Shown here: piece by piece, positions 1 through 7,326 of the stretch
Layout of the letters: each line of letters starts with the position of its first letter
Position numbering within the stretch: the stretch's first letter is position 1
NCBI GenBank assembly: GCA_036660615.1
Contig: JAVXAG010000001.1
Coordinates: 1 to 52,089, forward strand
DNA from: JAVXAG01 sp036660615
GTDB taxonomy: Bacteria > Bacillota > Clostridia > Peptostreptococcales > Anaerovoracaceae
Length of the DNA stretch: 52,089 bases
Direction of reading: 5' to 3'
Program-made: the position numbers and the translations under genes
Notes under the pieces: model-generated
Told to the model about the DNA's origin: nothing
Databases searched by the model: none
What the model saw: only the letters and a program-made list of their open reading frames with translations

Positions 1-4
1 TTAG

Positions 5-79
5 CTAAATGGTGGTTTGATGATTAGGGTTCTGGTAGTGCATGGAACGGTTAGTCGTGATCTTATGAGAGTGACATAA
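5..79 (+). pseudogene. Broken partial copy of the small membrane-protein gene at 510-713
   Basis: Bases 22-69 match 584-631, inside the intact 67-residue gene, with only three differences over 48 bases. The copy encodes LMIRVLVVHGTVSRDLMR against LMLIRDLVVHGTVSHDLMS. It has lost one codon, has an in-frame stop just upstream at 2-4, and ends at a stop at 77-79. Similarity then ceases, so the copy lacks the second membrane helix. This looks like a decayed tandem duplicate. The left part may continue outside the window. Confidence 0.75.
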
Positions 80-103
80 ATCTGAGGTTGTCTTATAAAA
101 ACT

Positions 104-138
104 ACCATCTGTTGCAAATATCGACCATCTGTTGCAAA
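104..138 (+). repeat. Pair of 15-bp direct repeats upstream of a promoter
   Basis: ACCATCTGTTGCAAA occurs at 104-118 and again, identically, at 124-138. The repeat period is 20 bp, about two helical turns, and the second copy ends five bases before a candidate -35 box at 143. This spacing is typical of a dimeric activator or response-regulator site. The arrangement recalls LytTR-type sites, but the sequence does not clearly match that consensus, so the binding protein is unknown. Confidence 0.6.
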
Positions 139-142
139 ACCC

Positions 143-171
143 TTGCTTTAGATTGTTATTTCATGTATGGT
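143..171 (+). promoter_or_regulatory. Candidate sigma-A promoter for the small membrane-protein gene
   Basis: TTGCTT at 143-148 and TATGGT at 166-171 are separated by 17 bp and lie about 30 bp upstream of the gene at 204. The -10 box is imperfect, which would fit a promoter needing an activator bound at the direct repeats just upstream. Confidence 0.4.
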
Positions 172-203
172 GGAGATAGACAAAGAAAGGAAGGTTAGTA
201 AGA

Positions 204-419
204 ATGAAATTAATTAAAGGAATTGTTGGTTCTGCGTTATTGGTATCCTCGGCGATACTTTTTGCTACAAAATACATAGTAGCAGTGTTTGGGAACTTCG
301 GTAGTGAGTTAAAATACATGCCGATAATTTTTGATGTAATAATGTGTGGAACAGTGGTAATAGGTATATTCTTTATTGTCCAAAGTTTAATAGATGAATC
401 TTTATTTGAAAAAAAGTGA
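204..419 (+). CDS. Small two-helix membrane protein, unknown function
   Basis: This encodes a 71-residue protein that I do not recognise. Two hydrophobic stretches (about residues 6-28 and 40-62) are visible, separated by a short loop, with a charged C-terminus ending in EKK. The start ATG follows AAAGAAAGGAAGG, a usable ribosome binding site. It is the first of three tiny membrane proteins in the first kilobase, downstream of a direct-repeat element and a weak promoter. That context would suit an immunity, stress or quorum-regulated function, but nothing in the protein itself shows one. Confidence 0.6.
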   Translation: MKLIKGIVGSALLVSSAILFATKYIVAVFGNFGSELKYMPIIFDVIMCGTVVIGIFFIVQSLIDESLFEKK

Positions 420-509
420 TTTAAAATACTAGGGGTATTTATAATAATATGAGCATTTCAAAAAAGGTGGCGTGCAATAATAAAAAATTCAGTTCACAGG
501 AGGATAGAA

Positions 510-713
510 ATGAGAAAAAAGGATATCGTGTTTGGATTACAACATAGCTTTCCAGCATTAATACTGTTTATTGGGTTGATGCTGATTAGGGATCTGGTAG
601 TGCATGGAACAGTTAGTCATGATCTTATGAGTGAATTGCCAATACTTACGGTGGTGGCAATAATAGTAACATTGATGTTTGCATTTTTACATCATCGTGC
701 TAATAAAGAATAA
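510..713 (+). CDS. Small two-helix membrane protein, unknown function
   Basis: A 67-residue protein with a basic N-terminus (MRKKD), a first helix at about residues 13-30 and a second at about 43-60, then a His/Arg-rich tail (HHRANKE). An AGGAGG ribosome binding site lies at the right distance before the ATG. I do not recognise the family. A broken near-copy of its middle section sits at the left edge of the window, so the gene has been duplicated locally. It probably belongs to one functional group with the neighbouring small membrane proteins at 204 and 891. Confidence 0.6.
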   Translation: MRKKDIVFGLQHSFPALILFIGLMLIRDLVVHGTVSHDLMSELPILTVVAIIVTLMFAFLHHRANKE

Positions 714-890
714 AACCAATTATTAAAGCAGAAGGAAGAGTACCGTCAATGTATAAGCATAGGATTATCATATTTCAAGAAAATTAAAAATAGCAATAAG
801 TATATGTAAAGTAAGAACAGAAATTACGAAGAGTATTTTTATACTGCAAAATGGTAATCTTCTCAACATTAAAATGAAAGGGGAACAGAC

Positions 891-1046
891 ATGTTAGAAA
901 ACAAACTAATATTAGCATACATTTTTATAAGTTTGATATTTGCAATTCGTATGATTTACGATATCAGAAAAAAACAGTATGCATATGCTGCTTTTATGGC
1001 AATACCGATTATAATACTAATCCTTTTGATTTTAAAACTCTATTAG
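891..1046 (+). CDS. Very small (51 aa) membrane protein, unknown function
   Basis: An ATG at 891, preceded by AAAGGGGAAC as ribosome binding site, opens a 52-codon frame that ends at TAG 1044-1046. The product begins MLENKLILAYIFISLIF and has two hydrophobic segments (about residues 5-21 and 32-50) joined by a basic loop containing DIRKKQY. Its length, topology and position match the two preceding small membrane proteins, which is the main reason to believe it. No family is recognised. Confidence 0.55.
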   Translation: MLENKLILAYIFISLIFAIRMIYDIRKKQYAYAAFMAIPIIILILLILKLY

Positions 1047-1246
1047 TTTTCATAAAATAGAGCAAATGACAGAATGTATTTACAACAAAAAAGGATTTCT
1101 TTTATCAACCTATTTATTAATGACAATATTTAAAAACTGTTTGCTGGGAGCTATAGTGAATTATTCGTGGAGGAGCGGCAACGACAAGGACTATCAGAAA
1201 AGGATAAAGAATGTAAGTAGAAGAAATTTGAAAGAAGGTATTTATA

Positions 1247-1834
1247 ATGAGAAGAAGAATAGCGATAATTGCTATGCTAATGCTAATATTAGCCTTGGTA
1301 GGATGTGGGACAAAAGGTGAAATCACAGAGAAATTACCTTATGACAAAGTTATATCCTACACTGAATTGCGTGCAGAGAACACTCCAGATGTACACAAGC
1401 AGCAAAGCATACTAAAGAAAGAATTAATAAAAGAAAAGGGTTTGTCTCCGGAAGATGCACAGGTTAGAATCGATAAAGGTGAGTTCCTAATGAAAACAAT
1501 AGAGTTGGGAAGAGATATAAACTATGATGAAAATAAAAAGCCCCATAAATTAACAGCAGATATAATTCTATGGCATTCTGGCGATTATTTTTCAGTATGT
1601 GGAGTAAAAAATATTAAAATTGAACCAATAACCAGTGCAATTGAGTTCGCAAATCAGACTGCATTTTATGAAAAATTGGATACTCCATTAAATAAAATAT
1701 ATGATAGAACAGAGGCAGTTAACATAACTTTAGTGGTAAATGCTGATTTAACGGACAAAGACAAGAATGAAGAGACAAAAGATTTTCAATCAGTAGCTAA
1801 AACAGTAATTGTTGATCCTATATTTGAAGAATAA
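1247..1834 (+). CDS. Putative lipoprotein, unknown function
   Basis: A 195-residue protein with a classic lipoprotein signal: MRRR, a hydrophobic core, then the lipobox LVGC with the cysteine near residue 20. It is expected to be diacylated and held on the outer face of the membrane. The mature part is hydrophilic and charged, with no motif I recognise; a long lysine/glutamate-rich stretch follows the signal. The ATG is preceded by GAAAGAAGG. It follows the three small membrane proteins on the same strand and may share their transcript, although a gap of about 200 bp separates it from the last one. Confidence 0.6.
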   Translation: MRRRIAIIAMLMLILALVGCGTKGEITEKLPYDKVISYTELRAENTPDVHKQQSILKKELIKEKGLSPEDAQVRIDKGEFLMKTIELGRDINYDENKKPHKLTADIILWHSGDYFSVCGVKNIKIEPITSAIEFANQTAFYEKLDTPLNKIYDRTEAVNITLVVNADLTDKDKNEETKDFQSVAKTVIVDPIFEE

Positions 1835-1882
1835 TTACGAAAGATGGGCCTTTGCACTTGTTTGTTACTACAGAAATTTAGC

Positions 1883-1910
1883 TTGAAATAAAGTTAAAAA
1901 ACTATATAAT
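1883..1910 (+). promoter_or_regulatory. Sigma-A promoter for nth
   Basis: TTGAAA at 1883-1888 and a perfect TATAAT at 1905-1910 are separated by 16 bp, and the pair lies about 28 bp upstream of the nth start. This gives nth its own transcription start. Confidence 0.7.
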
Positions 1911-1937
1911 ATAGTAATACTCGTGAAAGGAAGACAA

Positions 1938-2579
1938 GTGGCAAATATGATAGAAGATAGCAATATTGCTAAGATCTTAGATACATTGGAAAATACATAC
2001 CCAGATGCAGAGTGTGCATTAAATCATAAGAATATATATCAACTGATTGTGGCGGTGGCTCTTTCAGCACAAACCACTGATAAAAGTGTTAACATAATAA
2101 CTCCAGAACTTTTTGAAAGATATCCAGATGCTTTTGCTATGGCAAAGGCAGAGGTTTCCGATATTGAAAATCTCATAAGACGTATTGGAATGTATAAAAC
2201 CAAGGCAAAGAATATTTCAGCAATGGCAAAACTGCTTGTAGAAAAATATAATGGGGAAGTCCCTAATGACTATGATAGTCTAGTTGAGTTGTCAGGAGTT
2301 GGCAGAAAAACAGCTAATGTAGTATTATCAGTTGGTTTTGGAAAACAGCGAATTGCAGTAGATACCCATGTATTTAGAGTTGCAAACAGGATAGGGCTTG
2401 TAGAAGAAAAAGACGTGCTGAAAACCGAGCTTTCATTAATGGAGCGTGTGCCAGAAGAAAGATGGTCAAAGACACATCACTCACTGATTTTTCATGGCAG
2501 AAATTGTTGCACAGCAAGAAAGCCTGATTGCGATAATTGCCCAATAGGCGATCTTTGTGAAAAAAACATTATAAAGTAG
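1938..2579 (+). CDS. nth: Endonuclease III (DNA glycosylase/AP lyase)
   Basis: A base-excision repair enzyme that removes oxidised pyrimidines and nicks the abasic site. The helix-hairpin-helix LSGVGRKTANVV carries the catalytic lysine (about residue 124), and VDTHVFR carries the catalytic aspartate (about 142). The C-terminus has the four-cysteine iron-sulfur motif C-X6-C-X2-C-X5-C (about residues 191-207). The length of about 213 residues is normal. I chose the GTG at 1938 because AAAGGAAG precedes it; an in-frame GTG at 1923 would add five residues and an ATG at 1947 would remove three. It has its own promoter and appears to be monocistronic. Confidence 0.95.
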   Translation: MANMIEDSNIAKILDTLENTYPDAECALNHKNIYQLIVAVALSAQTTDKSVNIITPELFERYPDAFAMAKAEVSDIENLIRRIGMYKTKAKNISAMAKLLVEKYNGEVPNDYDSLVELSGVGRKTANVVLSVGFGKQRIAVDTHVFRVANRIGLVEEKDVLKTELSLMERVPEERWSKTHHSLIFHGRNCCTARKPDCDNCPIGDLCEKNIIK

Positions 2580-2611
2580 ATGTAAACAGATTTTGCTAAT
2601 TAAGGATAAAT

Positions 2612-2642
2612 AAAAAAGAGAATAGAAAAGTTCTACTCTCTT
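2612..2642 (-). terminator. Intrinsic terminator of the hom/SEC-C operon
   Basis: Read on the minus strand, AAGAGAGTAGAA, a three-base loop and TTCTATTCTCTT form a 12-bp stem with one mismatch, followed directly by a T-run. It lies just past the SEC-C gene stop. The plus-strand side has no T-run, so it should mainly stop minus-strand transcription. Confidence 0.7.
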
Positions 2643-2674
2643 GATTAATAGTTTAAGGTGCTGTCACAAACATA

Positions 2675-3172
2675 TTAGTTTGAGCCACAGCACTTTTTAT
2701 ATTTTTTGCCGCTGCCACATGGACAAGGGTCATTTCTGCCAGGTTCTTTTGCTTTTACTATTGTTCTTGAACGCTTGTAAGTTTTGACGATGTCAATTCT
2801 CTTTTCTTCTTCGATGACATCTTCCCATTCTTCCAAAGTGAAAAGGTAGTCAGCTTCAGCAACTAGCATGTTATAGAACAAATTTTCAAAGTCTACATCA
2901 AGATCTATTGCAGTATCCTCAGTAATGATTTCAAGGTCATTTTCTTCCATTAAACTTGAATTGATTCCGTCGAGAAAACCAGCAAAAATAACCTTATTGC
3001 ATTGAAATTTTTCAACTAATTCAGCAAAAGTGCCTTTTAGATGCTCGTTGTGGTTTGCTAAAATATACTTATAAATCTTTGTTTCAGTATCAGCATATTC
3101 TTTCCAGAACTCCTCAAAAGTGTCATCTGTTTGCTGGCCTATTAGGTCTTGCCATTCTTTGTATAAACTCAT
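2675..3172 (-). CDS. SEC-C motif protein, unknown function
   Basis: A 165-residue acidic protein ending in a SEC-C zinc-binding motif: PGRNDPCPCGSGKKYKKCCG, with the C-X-C...C-C/H ligand pattern seen at the end of SecA and in many small uncharacterised proteins. The first 140 residues are acidic and helical-looking with no recognised domain. Its start codon overlaps the stop of hom by one base (TAATG), so the two genes are translationally coupled. The link to homoserine metabolism is positional only. The motif is commonly thought to bind zinc and contact ribosomes or proteins. Confidence 0.85.
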   Translation of the reverse strand: MSLYKEWQDLIGQQTDDTFEEFWKEYADTETKIYKYILANHNEHLKGTFAELVEKFQCNKVIFAGFLDGINSSLMEENDLEIITEDTAIDLDVDFENLFYNMLVAEADYLFTLEEWEDVIEEEKRIDIVKTYKRSRTIVKAKEPGRNDPCPCGSGKKYKKCCGSN

Positions 3173-4143
3173 TATTCTACCTCCGTTTTTGCTATTGATA
3201 ATATATCACCAACTACAGCACTTCCAGTTGGAAGAGGGCCTGCGCCTTTGCCGTAGAACATTAATTCACCAGATGCGTTTCCTGTAATATATATTGCATT
3301 GTATTCATTTGAAACACCTGCAAGTGGGTGAGAGTTGTCTATTAGTGTTGGTTTTACACTGTAATATAATTTGCCATCTTCATTAGAAGCCATGGCAATA
3401 AGTTTGATTTTGCAATTTTTTGATTTTGCTTCTTCAATTTCATCCATAGTAATCTTGGTGATACCTTTTGTATGGATTGCAGTTGGTGGTATATACTGAT
3501 CAAATGCCAGCGCCATTAGTATGGACAATTTGTTGGCAACATCTATACCTTCAACGTCAGCCGTTGGATCAGCTTCAGCAAAACCTTTTGCTTGAGCATC
3601 TTTTAGTACATCATTATAATCAAGTCCTTGGTCTGTCATTTTAGTCAAAATATAATTTGTTGTTCCATTTAGAATACCCATAATTTCAAGAAATTCATTT
3701 CCTTGTAATGCTCCTGTGATTGCAGTAAGTGCAGGGATTGCACCTCCGACACTTGCTTCAAATTTAAATGAAACGCCATTATTTTTAGCAGTTTCCACAA
3801 GCTTTGGATAATTTGCTGCAACAGCTGCTTTGTTGGCAGTTACAACATGTTTTCCATTTCTCATTGCAGTAAGCATAAATGATGTGGCAGGTTCAATGCC
3901 ACCAATTGCTTCAACTACAATATCAATTTCAGGGTTACATAGAATTTCGTCAGGATCAGTAGTCAAAAGATATGGACTAACGTCAATTAATCTTTTCTTT
4001 GACATAGAACGTTGTAGTATTTTTGTTACCTCAACATTTTTACCGATTCTCTTTTGGATAATTTCTTTATTCGTTGACAAAATCTTATAAGTGCCAGCAC
4101 CTACGTTGCCTAAGCCTAACAAGCCAATTTTTACTGTTTTCAT
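3172..4143 (-). CDS. hom: Homoserine dehydrogenase, short form without ACT domain
   Basis: It reduces aspartate semialdehyde to homoserine for threonine and methionine synthesis. The N-terminal Rossmann motif GLLGLGNVGAGT is at about residues 8-19. The catalytic domain has GILNGTTNYILT and the substrate-binding stretch DPTADVEGIDVANK. The product ends at residue 323, shortly after GPLPTGSAVVGD. Common Firmicute homologues run to over 400 residues and carry a C-terminal ACT domain for feedback by threonine. That domain is absent here, and the next gene overlaps directly. A GGAGG site precedes the ATG and a good sigma-A promoter lies upstream. Confidence 0.92.
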   Translation of the reverse strand: MKTVKIGLLGLGNVGAGTYKILSTNKEIIQKRIGKNVEVTKILQRSMSKKRLIDVSPYLLTTDPDEILCNPEIDIVVEAIGGIEPATSFMLTAMRNGKHVVTANKAAVAANYPKLVETAKNNGVSFKFEASVGGAIPALTAITGALQGNEFLEIMGILNGTTNYILTKMTDQGLDYNDVLKDAQAKGFAEADPTADVEGIDVANKLSILMALAFDQYIPPTAIHTKGITKITMDEIEEAKSKNCKIKLIAMASNEDGKLYYSVKPTLIDNSHPLAGVSNEYNAIYITGNASGELMFYGKGAGPLPTGSAVVGDILSIAKTEVE

Positions 4144-4179
4144 TATTACCTCCAGGTTAGAATTTTAACATCGATAAAA

Positions 4180-4208
4180 ATTATATACCATATAATCAAA
4201 TTTGTCTT
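4180..4208 (-). promoter_or_regulatory. Sigma-A promoter for the hom operon
   Basis: On the minus strand, AAGACA (4203-4208) and a perfect TATAAT (4180-4185) are separated by 17 bp and lie about 40 bp upstream of the hom start codon. Confidence 0.6.
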
Positions 4209-4267
4209 TATTAATTTGCAAAAAAATATTATGATAGTAGTATAAAGTTAAAAAAAGGAGAGAATTT

Positions 4268-4738
4268 ATGTCATTACATATAGTTTTTGTGGAACCTGAG
4301 ATTCCACCTAATACAGGAAATATTGCAAGGAGCTGTGCAGCGACAGATACAAAACTTCATTTAGTAGAGCCACTGGGCTTTTCTTTAGATGAAAAAAGTC
4401 TAAAACGTGCAGGACTTGATTATTGGCAGCATGTCAATGTGGAAGTACACCCAAGTCTTGAACAATTTATGGAACAATATAAGGACAAAAATATGTACCT
4501 TGCCACGACAAAAGGCGGACATATTTATACAGAGGTACAGTATAAGGACGAAGATATGTTGCTCTTCGGCAAAGAAACCGCAGGACTTCCAAGAGATTTT
4601 ATAGAGGCGCACAAAGAAAATGCCATTAGAATACCAATGAGTGAAAGTACTAGACTAAGATCATTCAATTTATCAAACTCGGCAAATATAATTTTATTTG
4701 AAGCTTTGAGACAATTAGGCTTCCCAGGGTTGAAATAA
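4268..4738 (+). CDS. trmL: tRNA (cytidine/uridine-34 2'-O)-methyltransferase TrmL
   Basis: A SPOUT-class (knotted) methyltransferase that modifies the wobble ribose of certain leucine tRNAs using S-adenosylmethionine. The 156-residue length is typical. Family marks are the N-terminal VFVEPEIPPNTGNIARSC, the mid-protein LLFGKETAGLP and the C-terminal knot stretch IPMSESTRLRSFNLSNS. A GGAG site precedes the ATG. The gene diverges from hom and is followed 50 bp later by rpoN, which has its own promoter inside the end of trmL. Confidence 0.93.
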   Translation: MSLHIVFVEPEIPPNTGNIARSCAATDTKLHLVEPLGFSLDEKSLKRAGLDYWQHVNVEVHPSLEQFMEQYKDKNMYLATTKGGHIYTEVQYKDEDMLLFGKETAGLPRDFIEAHKENAIRIPMSESTRLRSFNLSNSANIILFEALRQLGFPGLK

Positions 4739-4757
4739 AACTTTATTATGGTATACT
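4730..4757 (+). promoter_or_regulatory. Sigma-A promoter for rpoN
   Basis: TTGAAA at 4730-4735 overlaps the trmL stop codon, and TATACT at 4752-4757 follows after 16 bp. The rpoN ATG is about 30 bp further on. Confidence 0.6.
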
Positions 4758-4788
4758 ATTTGCATAGAGTGAATTTGTAGAGGTATAT

Positions 4789-6210
4789 ATGAAACTAAGT
4801 TATGATTTGACAATTGAACAGACACAGAAACTGTCAATGACTCCAGAGTTAATACAGGCAATCCAAATTTTGCAGTTTAACAACATGGAGTTAGATTCTT
4901 TTGTGGAAAATGAGCTTTTAGAGAACCCAATACTCGAAGTAGGCAAACAAAAAGAAACTGACAAAGATGAGCCTTCTGATATGGGTTACGAAGAACCAAT
5001 ATCCGAAAAAAACGAAGAAAAAGAGATAGACCTTCGAGAAAAAATCAAAGAAGCGGAATATGATGACATCAGTTATAAACAGTGGGAATACAAATCTACC
5101 CCAGATGATGAATACACTTTTGAGCAGTTTGTTTCCAAAGAAACAACCCTTGATGATTATATGATGTCGCAACTTCAATTTACAAAATTGAAAGGCAAAA
5201 GACTTTTGATTGGGAAATACATAATCGAAGCATTAGATGATAATGGCTATTTGACAGTTACAGTTGAAGAAATTTCCCAGGCAATAAAATGCTCTGTGGA
5301 GGAAGTAGAAGACGTTCTGGATGTTATCCAAACTTTTGAGCCTACTGGTGTAGCTGCTCGTGACCTAAGAGAATGTCTTATTATTCAGCTTGCCTCAAAA
5401 GGGGAGTTGACTGAGGAAATTGAATATATTATAAATGAAATGCTAGAAGATTTGGCAAACAATAAGATAGCAAATATTGCTAAGACAGTAGGTTTGACTA
5501 CTTCAGAAGTGCAGGAAATTTGTGATGCCATAAAAAGACTTGAACCAAAACCAGGGAGAGAATTTTCCAATGGGGAATCCACAAGGTACGTTGTACCGGA
5601 TATCTTTGTTGAAAAAATAAATAATGAGTACATAGTATCTACTAACGAATCAAGTGTACCACAACTTATGGTTAGTTCCTATTATAACAAGTTGACGGAG
5701 CAAGCCAATACAGACCCAGAACTTAACAAATATCTTAATGATAGATTTAATTCTGCTATTTGGCTAATAAAAAGTATAGAACAGAGAAAACAAACTATAT
5801 TTAATGTTGCTAGTGCAGTGGTAAAATACCAGAATGAGTTCTTCGACAAAGGAGAAAAATTTCTAAAGACATTAACTCTAAAACAAATAGCGGACGAAGT
5901 AGGTGTACATGAATCCACCGTAAGTCGTTCTATTAATGGGAAATACATGCAAAGTCCACGAGGAGTATTTGAGATGAAATACTTTTTCTCAAGTGGTATT
6001 TCAAACGATGAGGGCGTAGGCGTTTCATCAAACAGCATCAAGTCATTTATAAAAGAAATAATTGACAGCGAAGACCCTAAAAAACCATACAGTGACCAAG
6101 ATATGGTGGAAATGTTAGCAGACAAAGGTATGGAAATTTCCAGAAGAACTGTGGCTAAATATAGAGAGGGTATGAAAATCCTGTCTTCATCAAAGAGAAG
6201 ACGTTTCTAA
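4789..6210 (+). CDS. rpoN: RNA polymerase sigma-54 factor
   Basis: The alternative sigma factor that recognises -24/-12 promoters and needs AAA+ activators. Region I at the N-terminus has the glutamine/leucine-rich stretch QTQKLSMTPELIQAIQILQ. An acidic linker follows at about residues 55-100. The C-terminus has a helix-turn-helix region (VHESTVSRSINGKYMQ) and the RpoN box RRTVAKYREGMKI. The length of 473 is normal. It precedes gap-pgk-tpiA, a place occupied in other clostridia by rpoN followed by the glycolytic repressor cggR; here cggR is missing. No bacterial enhancer-binding protein gene lies in the window, so its targets are elsewhere. Confidence 0.96.
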   Translation: MKLSYDLTIEQTQKLSMTPELIQAIQILQFNNMELDSFVENELLENPILEVGKQKETDKDEPSDMGYEEPISEKNEEKEIDLREKIKEAEYDDISYKQWEYKSTPDDEYTFEQFVSKETTLDDYMMSQLQFTKLKGKRLLIGKYIIEALDDNGYLTVTVEEISQAIKCSVEEVEDVLDVIQTFEPTGVAARDLRECLIIQLASKGELTEEIEYIINEMLEDLANNKIANIAKTVGLTTSEVQEICDAIKRLEPKPGREFSNGESTRYVVPDIFVEKINNEYIVSTNESSVPQLMVSSYYNKLTEQANTDPELNKYLNDRFNSAIWLIKSIEQRKQTIFNVASAVVKYQNEFFDKGEKFLKTLTLKQIADEVGVHESTVSRSINGKYMQSPRGVFEMKYFFSSGISNDEGVGVSSNSIKSFIKEIIDSEDPKKPYSDQDMVEMLADKGMEISRRTVAKYREGMKILSSSKRRRF

Positions 6211-6223
6211 AATCGTATTAATT

Positions 6224-6264
6224 TAATTATTAATAAATAAATTACATTTAAACTAATTATTAAT
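6224..6264 (+). repeat. 11-bp direct repeat between rpoN and gap
   Basis: TAATTATTAAT occurs at 6224-6234 and again at 6254-6264, exactly 30 bp apart, just before the gap ribosome binding site. The sequence is very AT-rich so chance is possible. The position is where a regulator of the glycolytic operon would act, and no clear promoter is visible in the same stretch. Confidence 0.35.
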
Positions 6265-6281
6265 TCAAGGAGGAAAGAGAG

Positions 6282-7298
6282 ATGGCAATTAAAGTTGGTA
6301 TTAGTGGTTTCGGAAGGATAGGCAGAGTGGTAATTCGTGCTGCTATGGATATGCCGGAGATTGAAATTGTAGGAATTAACGTTCGTAACGCAGATTTTGA
6401 TTATCTGGTTTATATGTTAAAGTACGACAGTACATTTGGGAGATTTCCAAAGAGCCTAGACACATATGAAAAAGGAATTGTTATAGACGGTAAAAAAATT
6501 CCAGTATATGGCGAATCAGAAGCAATTAATATCCCATGGAAAGATTGTGGAGCAGAGTACATAGTGGAGGCAACTGGGGCATATGTAACTACAGAAAAAT
6601 CCATGGATCACGTAAAAGCAGGAGCAAAGAAAGTTGTTATTTCAGCACCAGCAAAAGATAAGGAAACACCTACTTTTGTATATGGTGTTAACCATACTGA
6701 CTATACAACAGATATGCACGTTATTTCAAACGCGTCATGTACAACAAACTGTTTGGCACCACTTTGTAAGGTGTTAGAAGATAACTTTGGAATCGACCAA
6801 GGTTTAATGTCTACAATTCATTCAGCAACATCAAAACAAAAAGTAGTTGATGCTCGTTCAATGAAGGATTGGAGAACAGGAAGATCAGTATTTGGCAATA
6901 TTATACCTTCAACTACAGGTGCAGCAAAAGCTGTTGGACTTGTAATCCCTTCATTAAAAGGAAAAATGACAGGAATTTCATATAGAATACCTACTGCTGA
7001 TGTATCAGTTGTAGATTTAAACGTAGTTCTAAAAAAGGAAACTTCATATGAAGAAATCTGTAAAAAGGTTAAAGAAGCTTCTGAAACATTCCTAAAAGGC
7101 GTTATTGAATATGTTGATGATGAAGTAGTTTCAGGCGATTTCATAGGAGATCCATGTACATCAATATTTGATGCAAGAGAAGGAATGGAACTTAATAGCA
7201 AGTTCTTTAAGTTGATTTCATTCTACGATAACGAGTATGGATATTCCAGCAAAACACTTGAATTGATTAAATATATGGAAAGTGTTGATAATAAATAA
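6282..7298 (+). CDS. gap: Glyceraldehyde-3-phosphate dehydrogenase, type I
   Basis: It oxidises glyceraldehyde-3-phosphate to 1,3-bisphosphoglycerate in glycolysis. The Rossmann motif GFGRIGR is at residues 9-15, the catalytic Cys153 lies in SNASCTTNC and His180 follows in STIH. Length 338 is normal. The residues after the second strand read GINVRNAD, where strictly NAD-dependent enzymes have an aspartate (usually IND or VND). Here that position is Val34, followed by Arg35, so cofactor preference may be relaxed or shifted to NADP. A strong AAGGAGG site precedes the ATG. It is the first gene of the gap-pgk-tpiA cluster. Confidence 0.95.
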   Translation: MAIKVGISGFGRIGRVVIRAAMDMPEIEIVGINVRNADFDYLVYMLKYDSTFGRFPKSLDTYEKGIVIDGKKIPVYGESEAINIPWKDCGAEYIVEATGAYVTTEKSMDHVKAGAKKVVISAPAKDKETPTFVYGVNHTDYTTDMHVISNASCTTNCLAPLCKVLEDNFGIDQGLMSTIHSATSKQKVVDARSMKDWRTGRSVFGNIIPSTTGAAKAVGLVIPSLKGKMTGISYRIPTADVSVVDLNVVLKKETSYEEICKKVKEASETFLKGVIEYVDDEVVSGDFIGDPCTSIFDAREGMELNSKFFKLISFYDNEYGYSSKTLELIKYMESVDNK

Positions 7299-7326
7299 TA
7301 AATAAATTAAAAGAAGGGTCTTTAAA

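Noticed and set aside
1066..1320. Open frame of 84 codons upstream of and overlapping the lipoprotein gene
   Set aside because: It has no good ribosome binding site, overlaps the lipoprotein signal peptide in another frame, and its product has no coherent hydrophobic or folded pattern.
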